A DNA stretch of 64,000 nt, from the NCBI GenBank assembly GCA_023053575.1, contig JAKZAP010000011.1:3038001-3102000 (forward strand). The letters are read 5' to 3'. The stretch comes from Branchinecta lynchi. Lineage: Eukaryota > Arthropoda > Branchiopoda > Anostraca > Branchinectidae. Positions 52,964-64,000 of this stretch are shown in pieces. The notes below the pieces were generated by a model. That model did not search any database and had not been told where the DNA came from. It saw nothing but the letters and a program-made list of their open reading frames with translations. The position numbers were made by a program, and so were the translations under genes. How positions within the stretch are numbered: the first letter of the stretch is position 1; every line of letters starts with the position of its first letter.

Positions 52964-53215
52964 TTAAAGGACCCCTCGGTTTCTTTACTCTTCAACTTAC
53001 AGTATTTTAAAATTGTGAATACTTTAAAACTAGGCTGTGCTTTCAAGAAAAGCCTTTCCCGAGAACCGTTAGCGAAAACAGGGAATCAACTTACATACCG
53101 GTTTTTCTGATGGAAAAACTTCTCGCAGACAACCGTCAACAGCGTAATACACATCGAAGGTAGGAAAACGCGGCGAGTGAGAAAATCAGTGTGGTTTTGT
53201 TAGAGGGATTAGAAT
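52964..53215 (+). mobile_element. piggyBac-like MITE, right end lost
   Basis: TTAA-AGGACCCCTCGG start with the same interior as 50157-50535; the matching right terminus is absent. Confidence 0.65.
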
Positions 53216-53399
53216 GTACCTGTGTACGAGGGCTTGAAAAATGGATTATAGCCACCTTAAAGTGCATATTGTAACAACAAAGTACATGGAATATTTTTTT
53301 TACTAAACCATACATTTTTCATTAATCTGAAAGACCCATAATCGTCTGTGCCTCAAGACGGTGTAAATCTTAGCTGATAGCCTACCTTTACCTACTACA

Positions 53400-53445
53400 T
53401 CTGCTTGCAAGTGACGTATGAGCTTGTAGCTCTTGTTTTCGTTGC
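53400..53445 (-). repeat. Terminal fragment of the 2.9-kb repeat family
   Basis: CAAGTGACGTATGAGCTTGTAGCTCTTG resembles the AACAAGAGCTACGAGCTC terminus of the paired 2.9-kb element. Confidence 0.5.
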
Positions 53446-53564
53446 GGTGGTTAGATTCTACCCTGATTTTCAGCTTTTCTGCAATGTTTTATGAGGTTCT
53501 CTGCCCATTGGCTGCCTGAACCAGAGCGGTTTTAGCCAACATATAACTTGTCTTGTTGTTTTAG

Positions 53565-53776
53565 CTAACAGGTCGGCATCCCTTGCCCAGAAAGTACCTG
53601 TGCGAACGGGCGAGAACGTTTCGCCTGCTGTTTCACCACCATCATCAGTCTTGTCAGTCATGAACTTGACTCGACCCTTCACCGTAAACCAGTTAAAAGA
53701 GCTTCTTGGGCGCACCGGTCAGATCGTCGAAGGCGGATTTTGGATGGATAAAATCAAGTCGAGATGTTTGGTGGAG
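53565..53776 (+). CDS. ACIN1: Acinus exon k: first half of the RRM
   Basis: The acceptor TTGTTGTTTTAG ends at 53564 and the donor GTAAGA begins at 53777. It encodes NLTRPFTVNQLKELLGRTG, nearly identical to the Acinus RRM signature (NLVRPFTLGQLKELLGRTG), followed by FWMDKIKSRCLVE, the start of RNP1. This exon is the firmest basis for naming the gene. Confidence 0.95.
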
Positions 53777-53925
53777 GTAAGAGAGTTCAGTGTTTCCCAT
53801 CGTTCTCCAGACGGGCTGTTGCGTCCTGTCGTGTCAGCCTGGTTATCAGTACGACTTGAAAGAAAAGTCCAAAAGCCCCCTCTCTGTTTTTAGCCCTCAG
53901 CCCATGAAATTATTAGCCAGTTTTT

Positions 53926-55745
53926 GGTATCCCAAAACGTATGTGGAGGGATACCTATGACATCGGAAAAGTTGTCCGTCCGCCTGTTAGCACGATAATT
54001 CTCGAACGGAATGAGATATTTTGATGAAACTTGGTGTGAGGTCTCTTAGGGTCAAGGGTAAGGTCAAGTTCGTAGATGGGTTATGTAGCCCTACATTTAG
54101 GGGTGGGGGTGGGAGTTCAAATTAAGGGGCAAACAAAATATTTTTAAACAGCTAATGTGATAGTCGATTATGGGAAACATTTTCTCTTCCGACGAGTAGT
54201 TCCGACGAGTAGTTAGCCCGGAATCCGGCAAAAACCGGAAAGTTGGTTAGAAGTAAAAGTTGCATTTGAAGTTGAATAAATGTTTCATTTAGGGGTAAGA
54301 CAAGATGTTGAATACGACGGTGAAAATCATTTTCTCGCCGGACAAGTAGTTTGTCCGGCATCCGGCGGACCGAAAAGTTGGTTAAAGTAAAAGTTTCATT
54401 TGAAGTTGATCAACTGTTTGATTTAGGGGTAAGACATGCTTAACACTTGAAAAACACTTGACTATTATCGGCTAGAGAGACCACCTGGCGGCGAGAAGCT
54501 CAAACGGGGCTTATCTCCCCTTCCGTGGTCTGTGCATGGTCTCGATACAACCAGAGTAAAAGAAATCGTCCTATTTAACAAGACCGAAGGTGATTCCAGA
54601 ATTTAATATTTGATCCAGACAATTGGGACGTGTAGATATCCGGTCTTCGCCAGACTCCTTGAACATTTTTACTATTAAGATTTAGAAACAGACTAACGCC
54701 ATTTGATGGCATTGACGGTCTGACGGCAATCATCTGAGAAAACCATGTTCAGATATGGGTTCAGCATGTGTGTTTAACCTTATACGTTATATCTACTTTG
54801 ACGAAATTGATAAAACTTCCTGCCTTACTTCTGCAAATTTCCGTTTTCGGTCAGATTCCGGGTGAACTACTTGTCTGTCAAAACAACTAAAGCTCTAAAA
54901 CGAATTCAGCGAATCTCCTTACCCCTATACCACTAATCAACTTCAGATAAATCTGAAGTTGATTAGAAAATTTGTTAAAAACTTTAAACAAATTTTCGAA
55001 ATTTGGCCTGATTCCGGGCGAACTGTTTGTCCGGCGAGAAAATAATTGTTATGTACGGATTTAGCATGCCTCCTTACAACTTCACCAAACCTCTAATCAA
55101 CTTGAGATAAAACTTTTACTTTTAACAAATACGGATTCCGGGCGAATTGTATGTCCGGGTAGAAAGTGGTTGGAAAGTTGGTTTTCTTACCCCTAAATTG
55201 GACATCCAGTCAATTTCAGATAAAACTTATTCTTTTAACAAGTTTTTCTCTTTTGACCGGATTCCGGGAGAACTGCTTGTCGGGCAATAAAAATGATTTT
55301 CACATACGTGTTCAGCATATCTTCTCACCCCTAAATCGAACATATATGAACTTGAAATAAAACTTTTACTTTTAACAAATTTTTGGCCAGATTCTGGCCG
55401 AATTACTTTTCTTCAAGGATTTTCATATAAGTGTTCAGCATGTGTTCTTACCCTAAATCGACTATCTTAAAAGCTGTTTAATAATTTGTTCGCCCCTCAA
55501 TTTGAACCCCCATCACTAAAGGCGCAACTCCGGAATAGGCAATTAAGGATTTTACATCTGTTTGCCGTAAGGAAAGAATACAACTTAGAAGACCTCCTCA
55601 TACTGCTCGACCTTTCCCATGACCCAAAGAATCCTCACACCTAGTTTCATCAAAATATCTCATTCCCTTTGAGAGTTATCGTACTGACAGACGGACTGAC
55701 GGACAGACAACTTTTACGAAGTTATAGGTATCCCTACACTTCATT
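53926..55745. mobile_element. GGGATCCC-family elements, two fragments head to head
   Basis: A plus-oriented fragment (53926 to ~54470, beginning GGTATCCCAAAACG) is followed by a minus-oriented copy (~54570-55745, ending in GACGGACAGACAAC and the GATACC border). They share ~137-bp units with the other copies. The region separates Acinus exons k and l. Confidence 0.7.
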
Positions 55746-56014
55746 TTTTTGTTGTTGGGGGGGGGGACTAATGGAAATCTACTGAAAGGCATTCCGACAT
55801 TAATTGTGCAACCGGGGTCTAAGGTTCCGGAAAATGGTGCTGGCCATGCGATCGTATCCTGGGAAGAAACTCAGATTGTGATATTTTTTGTTAAAAAAAT
55901 TCTGCTCCGGAGGATTATGCAACAGAGTCATGCTTGTTGGATCTTTTTCAACTGCGGACGGTGCCATTTTCATCGACTTAGCCTATCTTGGTAACAGCTG
56001 CCTATTGTTTACTT

Positions 56015-56510
56015 AAGTAAGTAAGTAATTTATTTGTAGCCCGCCATTTTGAAAAAGCGGAGTAAATGAAAAAAATAAATAAAACACTTAAACACACAGA
56101 AAAGGATACTTAATTTTCAATCTTCGGTCAGGAAGTCCACGATTTTTGAAAGCGATGAGGAAACATCCAAAAGGGTTACACTTGCATCTTGAATTTTGAA
56201 CTTCCCCGTCAATGTATGGTTATGACGTAATTTCGAGAATTGGAGCAGGTGCTTTGCACATTTAAAATAACATGATCTCTTCTTTTTAATCTCCTTCTTT
56301 CGCAGAACATGAGTGACACCAGAACGAAATATGATAGAAGGAGAGCAGAAGGTGCTGTACAAATTTTCCAAAGCTTTACCATTATAGCGCCCCCGGTTGG
56401 GGACGATGCGCCCATAGACGGTACGGATTGATTTACAAACTTCTTGAACAACCGAAGAGCAAAATTTTGACAATGAAGATGAAGTCTCCTAAGAACATAC
56501 GAGGGGGTAG
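56015..56510 (-). mobile_element. LINE C-terminal fragment
   Basis: The minus-strand frame 56473-56117 encodes a Cys/Arg-rich LINE ORF2 end (GRYNGKALENLYSTFCSPSI). Its 3' tail (AAGTAAGTAAGTAATTTATT at ~56010) matches that of the 22.2-kb copy, suggesting the same tail family. Confidence 0.7.
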
Positions 56511-56642
56511 TTTGCGTTTATCTCTTAGAATTGAACACAAAATTTGCTGTCGGAGGTTAGATAAACGTCCCATCTAACATTTGTCTATTATCTGTATATC
56601 GATTGTTTGAAATGACACCTTTTCCAATACGTTTGTTTTCAG

Positions 56643-56888
56643 TACACAAGCGAGGAAGAAGCGGCAGCTACACGAGAAGCTCTTCATGAAATCAAATGGC
56701 CTGCTAGCAACCCAAAACTGCTTTTCGTTGACTTTAGCACGAAGGAAAGCCTTGAGAACCATCTTGCGGGCAAAGAAGATGTTGTAAGCCCGCCACCAAC
56801 GAAGAAGTCTCGGGCGGTGAAGGAGGAACCAGAAGCAGAGAGGACTACAGAAAAGAGGGGAGTGAGGACAGTTGAAGAAGCTGAAAAG
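56643..56888 (+). CDS. ACIN1: Acinus exon l: second half of the RRM
   Basis: The acceptor TTTGTTTTCAG ends at 56642 and the donor GTAGGG begins at 56889. It continues RNP1 in phase 0 (YTSEEEAAATREAL, then EIKWPASNPKLLFVDF), matching the Acinus RRM C-terminal half (WPQSNPKFL). A charged Lys/Glu tail follows. A repeat element begins about 40 bases after the donor. Confidence 0.95.
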
Positions 56889-56927
56889 GTAGGGGTTGAT
56901 TCGTTCTTACTATTTTTTTTACCTTTT

Positions 56928-58205
56928 TGGATCCCAAAACGTAAGTGGAGGGATACCTATCACTTAGTGAAAGTTGTCCGTCTGTCAGCATGATAACTCT
57001 CAAAGGGGTAGAGATATTTTCTTCAAACTTTGTATGAGGATCCATTGGGTCAAAGTACAGGTCAAGTTCGTACATGAGCCTGTAGCCCTATATTTCATAT
57101 ATAATTTGGGGGGAGGGGTTTGAAATTAAGGGATGAAATGAAATATGTTTTGAAGCTAGTGAAATAGTTGTTTTATTGATAAGATGACATGCTGAATCCA
57201 TGTGTGGACTTTTTTTCCTGCCGGACAAATAGTTCACCCGGAATACGGCAAAAAACGAAAATTTGGTTAACGTTAAAAGTTGTTTCTGAAGTCGATTGGA
57301 TATTCGGTATTAGGGTACAGAGACATGCTGAATCCAGTTTTGATCTTTATTTTCTTGCCGTACAAATAGTTCATCCGGAATCCGGCCAAAACCGGTAATT
57401 TTGTGGATTTAAAAGTTATTTTCTGATCTCAATTATGGATCGATATAGTGGTCAGGAGACTTACTGAGTCCATTTGAACTTTCTTCCTTGACGGATAAGC
57501 TGTTCGCCCGGAATCTGGTCAAAACCGAAATTTCCTTAAGGAAAAGTTTTGTTTTACTTGGAAGAAGTTCCTTCGAAGTCGATTAGAGATTCGATTTAGG
57601 AGTAAAGATAAATGATGAATCCGTGTCTGAACTTCATTTATTCATTGGACAAGGAATTCTTCCGGAATTCCGCAACCCAGAAATCTCATAAAAGTAAAAG
57701 TTAATTCTGCTGTCTTTTAGAGCTTTGATTTGAGGGCAAGCATGCATGTTAGATTCATATTGAATTCTTTTTTTTCTCAGCTGATCAGTTCTCTACCCCT
57801 AATCCGTGGAAAACCAGCTTTTTAACTCTTTTATATTTCTATATAATAAATCTCTATATGTCGGTATAAAGATAATTGGACTGAATCGATTGACTTGCTT
57901 CGTCTTATGATCGGTTAAATGGGACGATTGGAATCGGATATAGTGAGAAGTAACAAAATCCTCCGATAAAATTTACAAGGTGGTATACACATGAAGAACA
58001 TGTTGGATCGGAACAATTTCGACTATAGCATTGGTATTCCGGTCGTAATCTAACCCCAGTCTGGGTTATCTATGCTGGGGAAAACCAACGTGTTTGTGGG
58101 GTCTGGCGAAGAAAGGAAATCTACAAGAACTGACTGACTGGATTAAGAAGTCCAATAAATATAAGATTTTTGGGATCCCATCGAAACCTTTGGTCTTATT
58201 TCGCG
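56928..58205 (+). mobile_element. GGGATCCC-ended repeat element (copy 5)
   Basis: Starts GGATCCCAAAACGTAAGTGG at 56929 and ends TTTTTGGGATCCCATCG at ~58180. The interior is diverged ~137-bp units. It begins about 40 bases after the exon l donor. Confidence 0.8.
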
Positions 58206-59252
58206 AGAGATATATCATTTTGGGCGAGAGTTTAGAAACTTTTGCAAATCAGTACATCTATAGACCGTCTTAAGGAATGTATCATCAGTTTTCTTTACCT
58301 ACCATTACACCGGCCTACCATTTTTAAAGGTTTTTTAAGGGTTGACGACTTCACGTTTGTTCGATAGCGAAGAAAACAAAACTAAAGTGTTGCTCCGCAG
58401 CACTATTTCCGGCGAAGCAGATCAAAGGTCCCTGCAACACTTCACGTTGCCCGACGTAAATCTAGTTTTTACTATTTTAATCTGCAGTTTGCAATTACTG
58501 TTTCGTTGTTCTTCATTATTTTCTCCGCTTGGCACTACTGTGTGTGTTAATCTGTCGCGTAGGGAGCAGGCCGTGGTCGAGTGTTGTGACAATACTCTAT
58601 ATGACCAAAAACACGACAGTAATCCTCGGGAGAACGAGAAAACGTAGCGCTAACGACTCAGAGCTTGGTCACACTGGGCTCATTTCCTGGCTTTTTGGGT
58701 TGCAAAAGTACAAAAAAGAAAAGAACAAGATACTACTAATTCTGAATGTTGTAGTTTTAAATTCAGGACATTAATAGAGCAAAACAGCGTGTATACTTAT
58801 GTTGCAGGAACCCTAATTGCAGTCTGCTCATTACCCCCAAGCTGCCACAAAGCCCATCAAATCTCACGCCCCCTAGGGATTTTCAGTTGTTGGTCGAATA
58901 GGTAGCTTTTTGAGCCCATTGTGACCAAGCTCTCAAACTGAACAACCCAATCCTGTGTTAACCAATCCCGGCGATGTTTGGGAGCAGCTCTGATACCGCT
59001 TCCGGCTCTTCCACTAGGTACAGGGAGATTTTGCATCGGCAAGAAGAGTTACACTTTTTTCATGGGCAATTTTGGGCCTACTTGCCCATGAAAGGGGAGG
59101 GTGGGGGTGGTTCAACTCTCCCCGGTCCCTATTATCCTAAAGCACAAAGGAATTTCATCGCCTTATCTCCACTTATTGTCAAATTAAAAACATTAAAAAA
59201 TGGGCAATCTGGGCCCCATTGCCCATCAAGAGTATTCATGCTTCTCTTTCAG
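58206..59252 (+). other. Intron before exon m, nothing recognised
   Basis: Short open frames only. AAAGTGTTGCTCCGCAGCAC near 58384 echoes the 43.1-kb hairpin. Confidence 0.4.
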
Positions 59253-59385
59253 TTTGCTTCGGCCTTGCGACAGTGGGACGTGGACAAAGTATTCAAAGAG
59301 TATGACGATGAAATCCAGAGGCGCGATAGGGGTTATGATGACGACGGACCATGGAATTATGAGAAAGACAGGGTGACTAAAAAGG
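59253..59385 (+). CDS. ACIN1: Acinus exon m: charged linker after the RRM
   Basis: The acceptor CTTCTCTTTCAG ends at 59252 and the donor GTAAGT begins at 59386. It encodes LRQWDVDKVFKEYDDEIQRR, comparable to the REWDRDKV segment of Acinus. It ends after one base of a Gly codon. Confidence 0.85.
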
Positions 59386-59813
59386 GTAAGTTATCCGTTC
59401 ACATGTTTCGCATTGTGCAGACTTTGCGCAAGATAGGCAAGGGACCGGAGCCTCGTTTTGTTGCAATATTGCTGCCGCATCGTTGCTGCATCACTTCTTT
59501 GCTTCTGCACAAGATGCGTTTTTGGATTCAATGCCTGCACGATTTCTTCTTGGTTGAAGTAGCACCTTGCAGGGAAGCACGGACTTGGTCGGTAAGCAAG
59601 TCCTCGATTCTCGAGAAGCGTTGCCGTCTTCCTCGGAAGTACTGCAGTACAAAAACGAATGTAGAAAGAATCAGCCCGGAAGCGGCCGAGAAGTGGACCT
59701 GCAGCGTGCAACAAAAACGAGGCCCGGATCGGGTTGAAATGTTGCAGTCGAGTTCCACTGCTGGGACGATAACTAAATATACCCTTCAGAAAGCTTTAAA
59801 TCCTCATTTGCAG

Positions 59814-59896
59814 GAAGCGGGGAAATGTTGGATGTGCTTTTCAAGAAGACTAAGACGAAACCGCATATCTATTACCTGCCATTGACTGAGGAGCAG
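59814..59896 (+). CDS. ACIN1: Acinus exon n: RNPS1/SAP18-binding (RSB) motif
   Basis: The acceptor CATTTGCAG ends at 59813 and the donor GTGAGT begins at 59897. It encodes MLDVLFKKTKTKPHIYYLPL, the RSB motif that docks Acinus on RNPS1-SAP18 (vertebrate [20 protein letters not shown]). No further exon could be seen up to 64000. Confidence 0.93.
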
Positions 59897-60289
59897 GTGA
59901 GTGGACTGGTTAATTTTATTGTTAGTCTGGGGCCCAAGTATCAAAATGTGAAAAGTAGCTTTCCCGTCGGGGGCAGCTGATCCGACGATGGATTCTAGGT
60001 AAATCGACCACGCTGATTTCGAATCTGGGCGGGATACTGGGATCAGACATGTGCTAAAGATGTTACGCACCAACACTCAAATTCGGATGTCTGGGCGTTC
60101 CATTTCATTTTTCTAAAGCGGAACGAAAACTATTATCAGCTAACCAGCTACGGTGATTCCAACTCTGACTAATAACTATCCTTCAGAAACAATGGAAAAG
60201 TTTATTTAGGTATGTTTATTTAAGGTGAAAGAGTACATTTATTAAAACCATATTTGCAAAAGTTGGTCCTGTCAACTTTCATATTTAAT

Positions 60290-61690
60290 CACAAATGAGT
60301 TAGGCTTCGAAATCCTCTTCTTCCTCGTCTATTACAATGACATTGACACATTTCCCCCCGGATGCGCATAGTAAATCACGAGATCTCTTGGTTACAGCAC
60401 ATGAGCATTTTTGCTGCAAGATTTCTTGCAGGCACAAAAAACACCGACCACACTGTCTGGAAAAATATGGCCCATCAGTTGCCACTGCTTTTGCTCCCCC
60501 ACGTATCTCATCGGCCCATCCATAGTCCAGTGGGTTCAAAGAGACAGGTATTGGGTCGTGAGCTTGCGTCTACATGGAAAATTGTAAACATGCACGCAGC
60601 CAGTGGAAAAAAAAAATGATCTGTCGGTGGGTGAGAGCCACATGGGCTCCTTTTGCGTGGCAAAAGATGTATACGGAGATCATTTTTAGGCAATTCTTCA
60701 GCCGTTTCATAGTATGGCTGTCACTCTGCTTTAAAAGGACAGACAAGTTTTCTCTGATTTGTGATGTCTTGTACACACTACCATCATTTACACTTTGGTT
60801 CAATTTCCATCACAAGTTCCTCAAGCATTTATCGAGATACCTGGCCTTCTCTGCAACAAGATCACGACCCCTACATCCAGAAGCAAGAAGAATATCACGC
60901 TCAGTTAGTGCATAAGCATGTTCAATTACTATGTTAACGCTCCTTGACGCTTCAGAAACTCTGCGAAGTTGAGACTCTGGCCTCTCTTTACATTCTTTTT
61001 TCAGGTAAAAGAGGAAAGTGTCAGTATATGAAAAGTCAACACTTTGAGACCTTAACTGTAGGACCATGGGACTAGGAGTCGGTGTTGATGTCCAAGTTGC
61101 ACAGTGTCAGAAGTCCCATCAGCTAACAAGACTGAGGACTCAGAAGTGGAAAAAAGCTTTTTCCTGCAAGTTTCATGCAACACACAATCACAAAAATCAG
61201 GTTTTGACATTGCAGTCATGAGCTTTTTTGCAGCAAATCACTTAGCTTGTCTAACACTTTAGCCTGTGACCAAGGAGCGATGTCAGTTGTTTGGCGCAAA
61301 TACACATAGAAAAGTCGATCAGTTTTCTCTTTTATGGGCTGTTGGCAAACAGCATCCATTTTTGGCAAACCGTAACCATCTACAATTTCTTCTTCCACTG
61401 ATTAAAGATTGAGAAACCCCTTAATAAACTTTTCATGATATTTGGCCTTCTCATTGCATGCCACCAAAGATTTAGGTGCTGGCAATAGCAGCACCTGCCA
61501 TTGTAGTCATCAGAGGCCTATAGTGCCTGTCTCTTACTGTCTTCAATGTATCACTGAGCTTGTCCAGGACTCAAGCCTCTGATAAAGGAAGAATATCCGT
61601 GTTTGGCACAAAATAAGAAGTCAGATTTCTCCTCTTTCTTTAGGCTATTCGCAATCCGGACCTGCTTCTTGGTCAGTTGATCCATTCAAT
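60290..61690 (-). pseudogene. Decayed coding region, unidentified (minus strand)
   Basis: Pieces of plausible protein on the minus strand: a Cys-rich end (CGRCFLCLQEILQQKCSCAV...CVNV, 60530-60310), and an AKVLDKLSDLLQ segment at 61250 that recurs in degenerate form near 61560 (LDKLSDTLKTVRDRHYRP). Stops and shifts separate them. Possibly an old transposase-type gene with a CXC-like end; family unknown. Confidence 0.35.
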
Positions 61691-62282
61691 TTCCTGTAAA
61701 GAATAAAATATGTTACAACACCATAGGTACTTAGATATTATAGTATTAACAAACCTTGCAATTACAGAGGAATTTACAGGTGTTAAAACAAATATAATAC
61801 AATAAAAATTTTTGATTTTTAGCTTGGCTAACTAGTGGCAAACAAAGACCATAAAATATCTCATAAGAAAAAGAAAATAAACAATACAAACACATATTAG
61901 GGACTCAATATGGTTAGCCTTTTATAATAATGGAGATTTTTGCAAGTAAACTTTATTCTGACTACCATAGTTGTGCGTAGCAGCTTCAGGGTTCTGTATT
62001 TTTCCCTGTACCCTACTAATGATCAAACCACAGGATATGAAAATATTTCTGCTGACTAGTCGGAGACTCACAGCATCTAGGTTATTCACTAAGCTACTGA
62101 TTTACTGTATCCCGACTTTGCTACTGAGCTTCTCAGCCTTTTTAGCTGTTCAAATTAGTTAAGTTATCATAAAAAAAAATGGAAATAGCCATGTGGCATG
62201 GCCGACAAGCGTCAGACATCCGTACAGTATGTACAGTAAACAGGGGCGTCACAACTGTGGGGGGGGGGCGACCCTTCCAAAT

Positions 62283-62790
62283 GTAAATATTCCTTCAGCC
62301 CAAGCTGCTGCGAATCATATTTGATGGTGCAAAATGGATACGTCAGCTGAATTTTCTTGGAGCTATACTTCGGCCGTTCTTGGCAAGGGCCTCTTCAGGC
62401 TCAAAACCGCTCAAGTTGGAAAAAGGAACCCTTCCCGCAAGTTCATTTTCCAACTTGAGCGGTTTTGAGCCTGAACAGGACCCTTGCCAAGAAGGGCTGA
62501 AATATAGCTCCAATAAAATTCAGCTGACGTATCCATTTGGCACGATCAAATATCCTCCAAATGTGTCCGGCCAGTCTTTAAAAAATAACTGAGTTGGCGT
62601 GAAGCACTGCAGTTTTCCATCAAAACAGTTTTTTTTTTTCATGAAAACAGTTATTTTTCCTAAAAATCAGTTGATTTTTTGTCAAAACAGTCATTTTTTC
62701 AAATCAGTCAATTATTTTTCAAAGCTGTCATTTTTGTTCTTGAAAACAGTTCTTCTTTCTGCAACAACAGTCAGTAAATACCTTGCCCCC
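62283..62790 (+). repeat. Repeat element with internal hairpin and CAGTCATTTTT repeats
   Basis: Same outer edges as 22885-23220 (ATATTCCTTCAGCCCAAGC and AGTAAATACCTTGCCCCCC). The interior holds a ~200-bp imperfect palindrome (62337-62535, arms starting TACGTCAGCTGAATTTT), then ~25-bp AAAACAGTCATTTTT-like repeats. Confidence 0.65.
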
Positions 62791-64000
62791 CCGCCCAACG
62801 AACATTTCAGCTAGTAACGCCTCTGACAGTGACAGTAACTTAGCATAGCCTCCGGCCTCCAAAATTGAGGCTTTTATAATGGACTGACTAACAGTTCTGT
62901 AACATTCACAAGAAAAACAATACATACCACGAATAATCTTAAACTCTCGACAGTCCAACTTATTTGCTGTTTAATCTGGGCCTATAAGCAAGTGGAGACT
63001 TCTACTACCTAAAAGGCCTTAACCCACACTCAAGAACAACCACATTGCAGCTCTGCTTGAATGATTCTTACCTGTTTATTCTTCTTAATATCCTCCAATT
63101 CTCAGGTGAAATATCTTGGAATTCTTGGTTTGTAAACACTATTGCCACTTTTTCTTGTCTGGAACATGTGACTTTTGGCCGCAAAAGATTTTTTGCTTAC
63201 TTTTTATATTTACTTGCAAGGAACCGGTCGTAGAATTTTGGCTTGTTCTGTCGAAGAAGTGAAAACCGTCATTAACCGCAGATTTCTGCGACAGGCGGCA
63301 ACGCTGCTTCTGAAATGTTCGAATGTTTGTTTACATCTGCTTGCTTTTGATTGGTCGAAAGTTGGACCGCGGATGCAATCGCAAACCGCAACCGCAGAAT
63401 AGTTAGAGTGTAAGAGGTTAGAAAAGCATGTCCGATATACCAAAAAGCTGTATCCCGGTAACTTTCGTGAGTAACAGAACGTACGCGAGGTCCTGTGATC
63501 TCTAGAGGTGTTGCCCCAGTAAGACCCTCCACTTTTAGAAGGAGAAGACTTTCGGTTCAGTGGACCCCAGACTATGTTAAATTGTTACAGAAAAGTAAGT
63601 TGTATCTTGCACTGCCGACGACGAAACATTGTCATCCGAAAACATAACCGGATATTGGTATAGAAACTACTGGAGAATACGCTCTTCCACCTCTCATGAT
63701 TTTTCTCCTGAACAGCTCATGCGCAATCTGCCGTAATTTTTCAGACAGCCCTGTCTTTATATTGAAGATGCAATCATGTTGTTGCGAAAATTACACGTTC
63801 GGAATATTATCAGGAGTATTATTAAACATTGCATTGTCCATCTTTAATTTGTTTATATATCTATTTAGCCACCAAACATCAAAATGTTAAAGATTAAGCA
63901 TTAAAGACAAGAAAAAATGAGAAAAAAAAATAATAAAAAACAAGAAGCTTAAATTACCTTTTACAGTAAACACAACACAAAAACGTTATAACTTTATACA
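62791..64000 (+). other. Window end, no gene supported
   Basis: No Acinus exon could be found. Only short frames, without recognised motifs or splice support. Confidence 0.45.

Larger units (their letters stand above)
293..59896 (+). other. ACIN1: Host gene Acinus (ACIN1), internal part, 14 exons
   Basis: Acinus is a nuclear scaffold of the ASAP/exon-junction-associated complex with RNPS1 and SAP18, acting in splicing and in apoptotic chromatin condensation (known for the family). I assembled fourteen exons from AG acceptors, GT donors and compatible phases: 293-401, 3013-3090, 5699-5907, 9412-9948, 13576-13778, 15690-15941, 17558-17758, 22116-22215, 43489-43566, 50669-50894, 53565-53776, 56643-56888, 59253-59385, 59814-59896. 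Every junction preserves one frame. Recognition rests on the post-SAP helix (exon 1), the RRM (exons 11-12) and the RSB motif (exon 14). The middle is acidic, Lys/Glu/Pro-rich and poorly conserved, as in other Acinus proteins. The SAP exon lies upstream of the window and the RS-rich tail beyond 59897. Intron 8 (21.3 kb) hosts the Polinton. Confidence 0.9.

Overview
The window is invertebrate-animal nuclear DNA: AT-rich, with introns and very dense in transposons. I cannot fix the phylum from sequence alone. On the + strand it carries fourteen exons (293-59896) of one host gene, the splicing and apoptosis factor Acinus (ACIN1). Its RRM, its RNPS1/SAP18-binding motif and the helix just after the SAP domain are recognisable, and all exon phases join correctly. 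The N-terminal SAP exon(s) and the RS-rich C-terminus lie outside the window.

The introns hold nearly everything else. There are about a dozen broken LINE copies (CR1/Jockey/I-like), a tRNA-derived SINE and hAT ends. Several MITE and foldback families occur, as does a family of GGGATCCC-ended elements built from ~137-bp repeats. Two ~2.9-kb copies of a composite repeat lie in inverted orientation at 23.2-26.2 kb and 44.8-47.6 kb. Many are nested inside one another.

The highlight is a nearly intact Polinton/Maverick (27384-40845, 13.46 kb) in the 21-kb intron 8. It has ~585-bp terminal inverted repeats (TIRs), begins AGTAG and ends CTACT. A perfect 6-bp target duplication (CTCGGG) splits the reading frame of an older LINE. 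It encodes a 1358-aa protein-primed DNA polymerase B, packaging ATPase, adenain-like protease, retroviral-type integrase, major capsid protein and penton-like minor capsid protein. Accessory proteins are an AT-hook core protein, a phage-fibre-like protein, a coiled-coil protein, a small basic core-like protein, a small membrane protein and a gene lying inside both TIRs. Together these are the parts for protein-primed replication, integration, and capsid assembly and packaging.

Three features stand out. (1) Twelve of its start codons sit in TAAATG, with T at -3; this opposes Kozak preference and resembles poxvirus-type late promoters. (2) Ten 21-bp palindromic repeats lie between polymerase and ATPase. 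(3) Three reading-frame junctions need a -1 shift. The one between a 55-aa zinc ribbon and the integrase lies on a canonical slippery heptamer, and the integrase has no usable ATG of its own.
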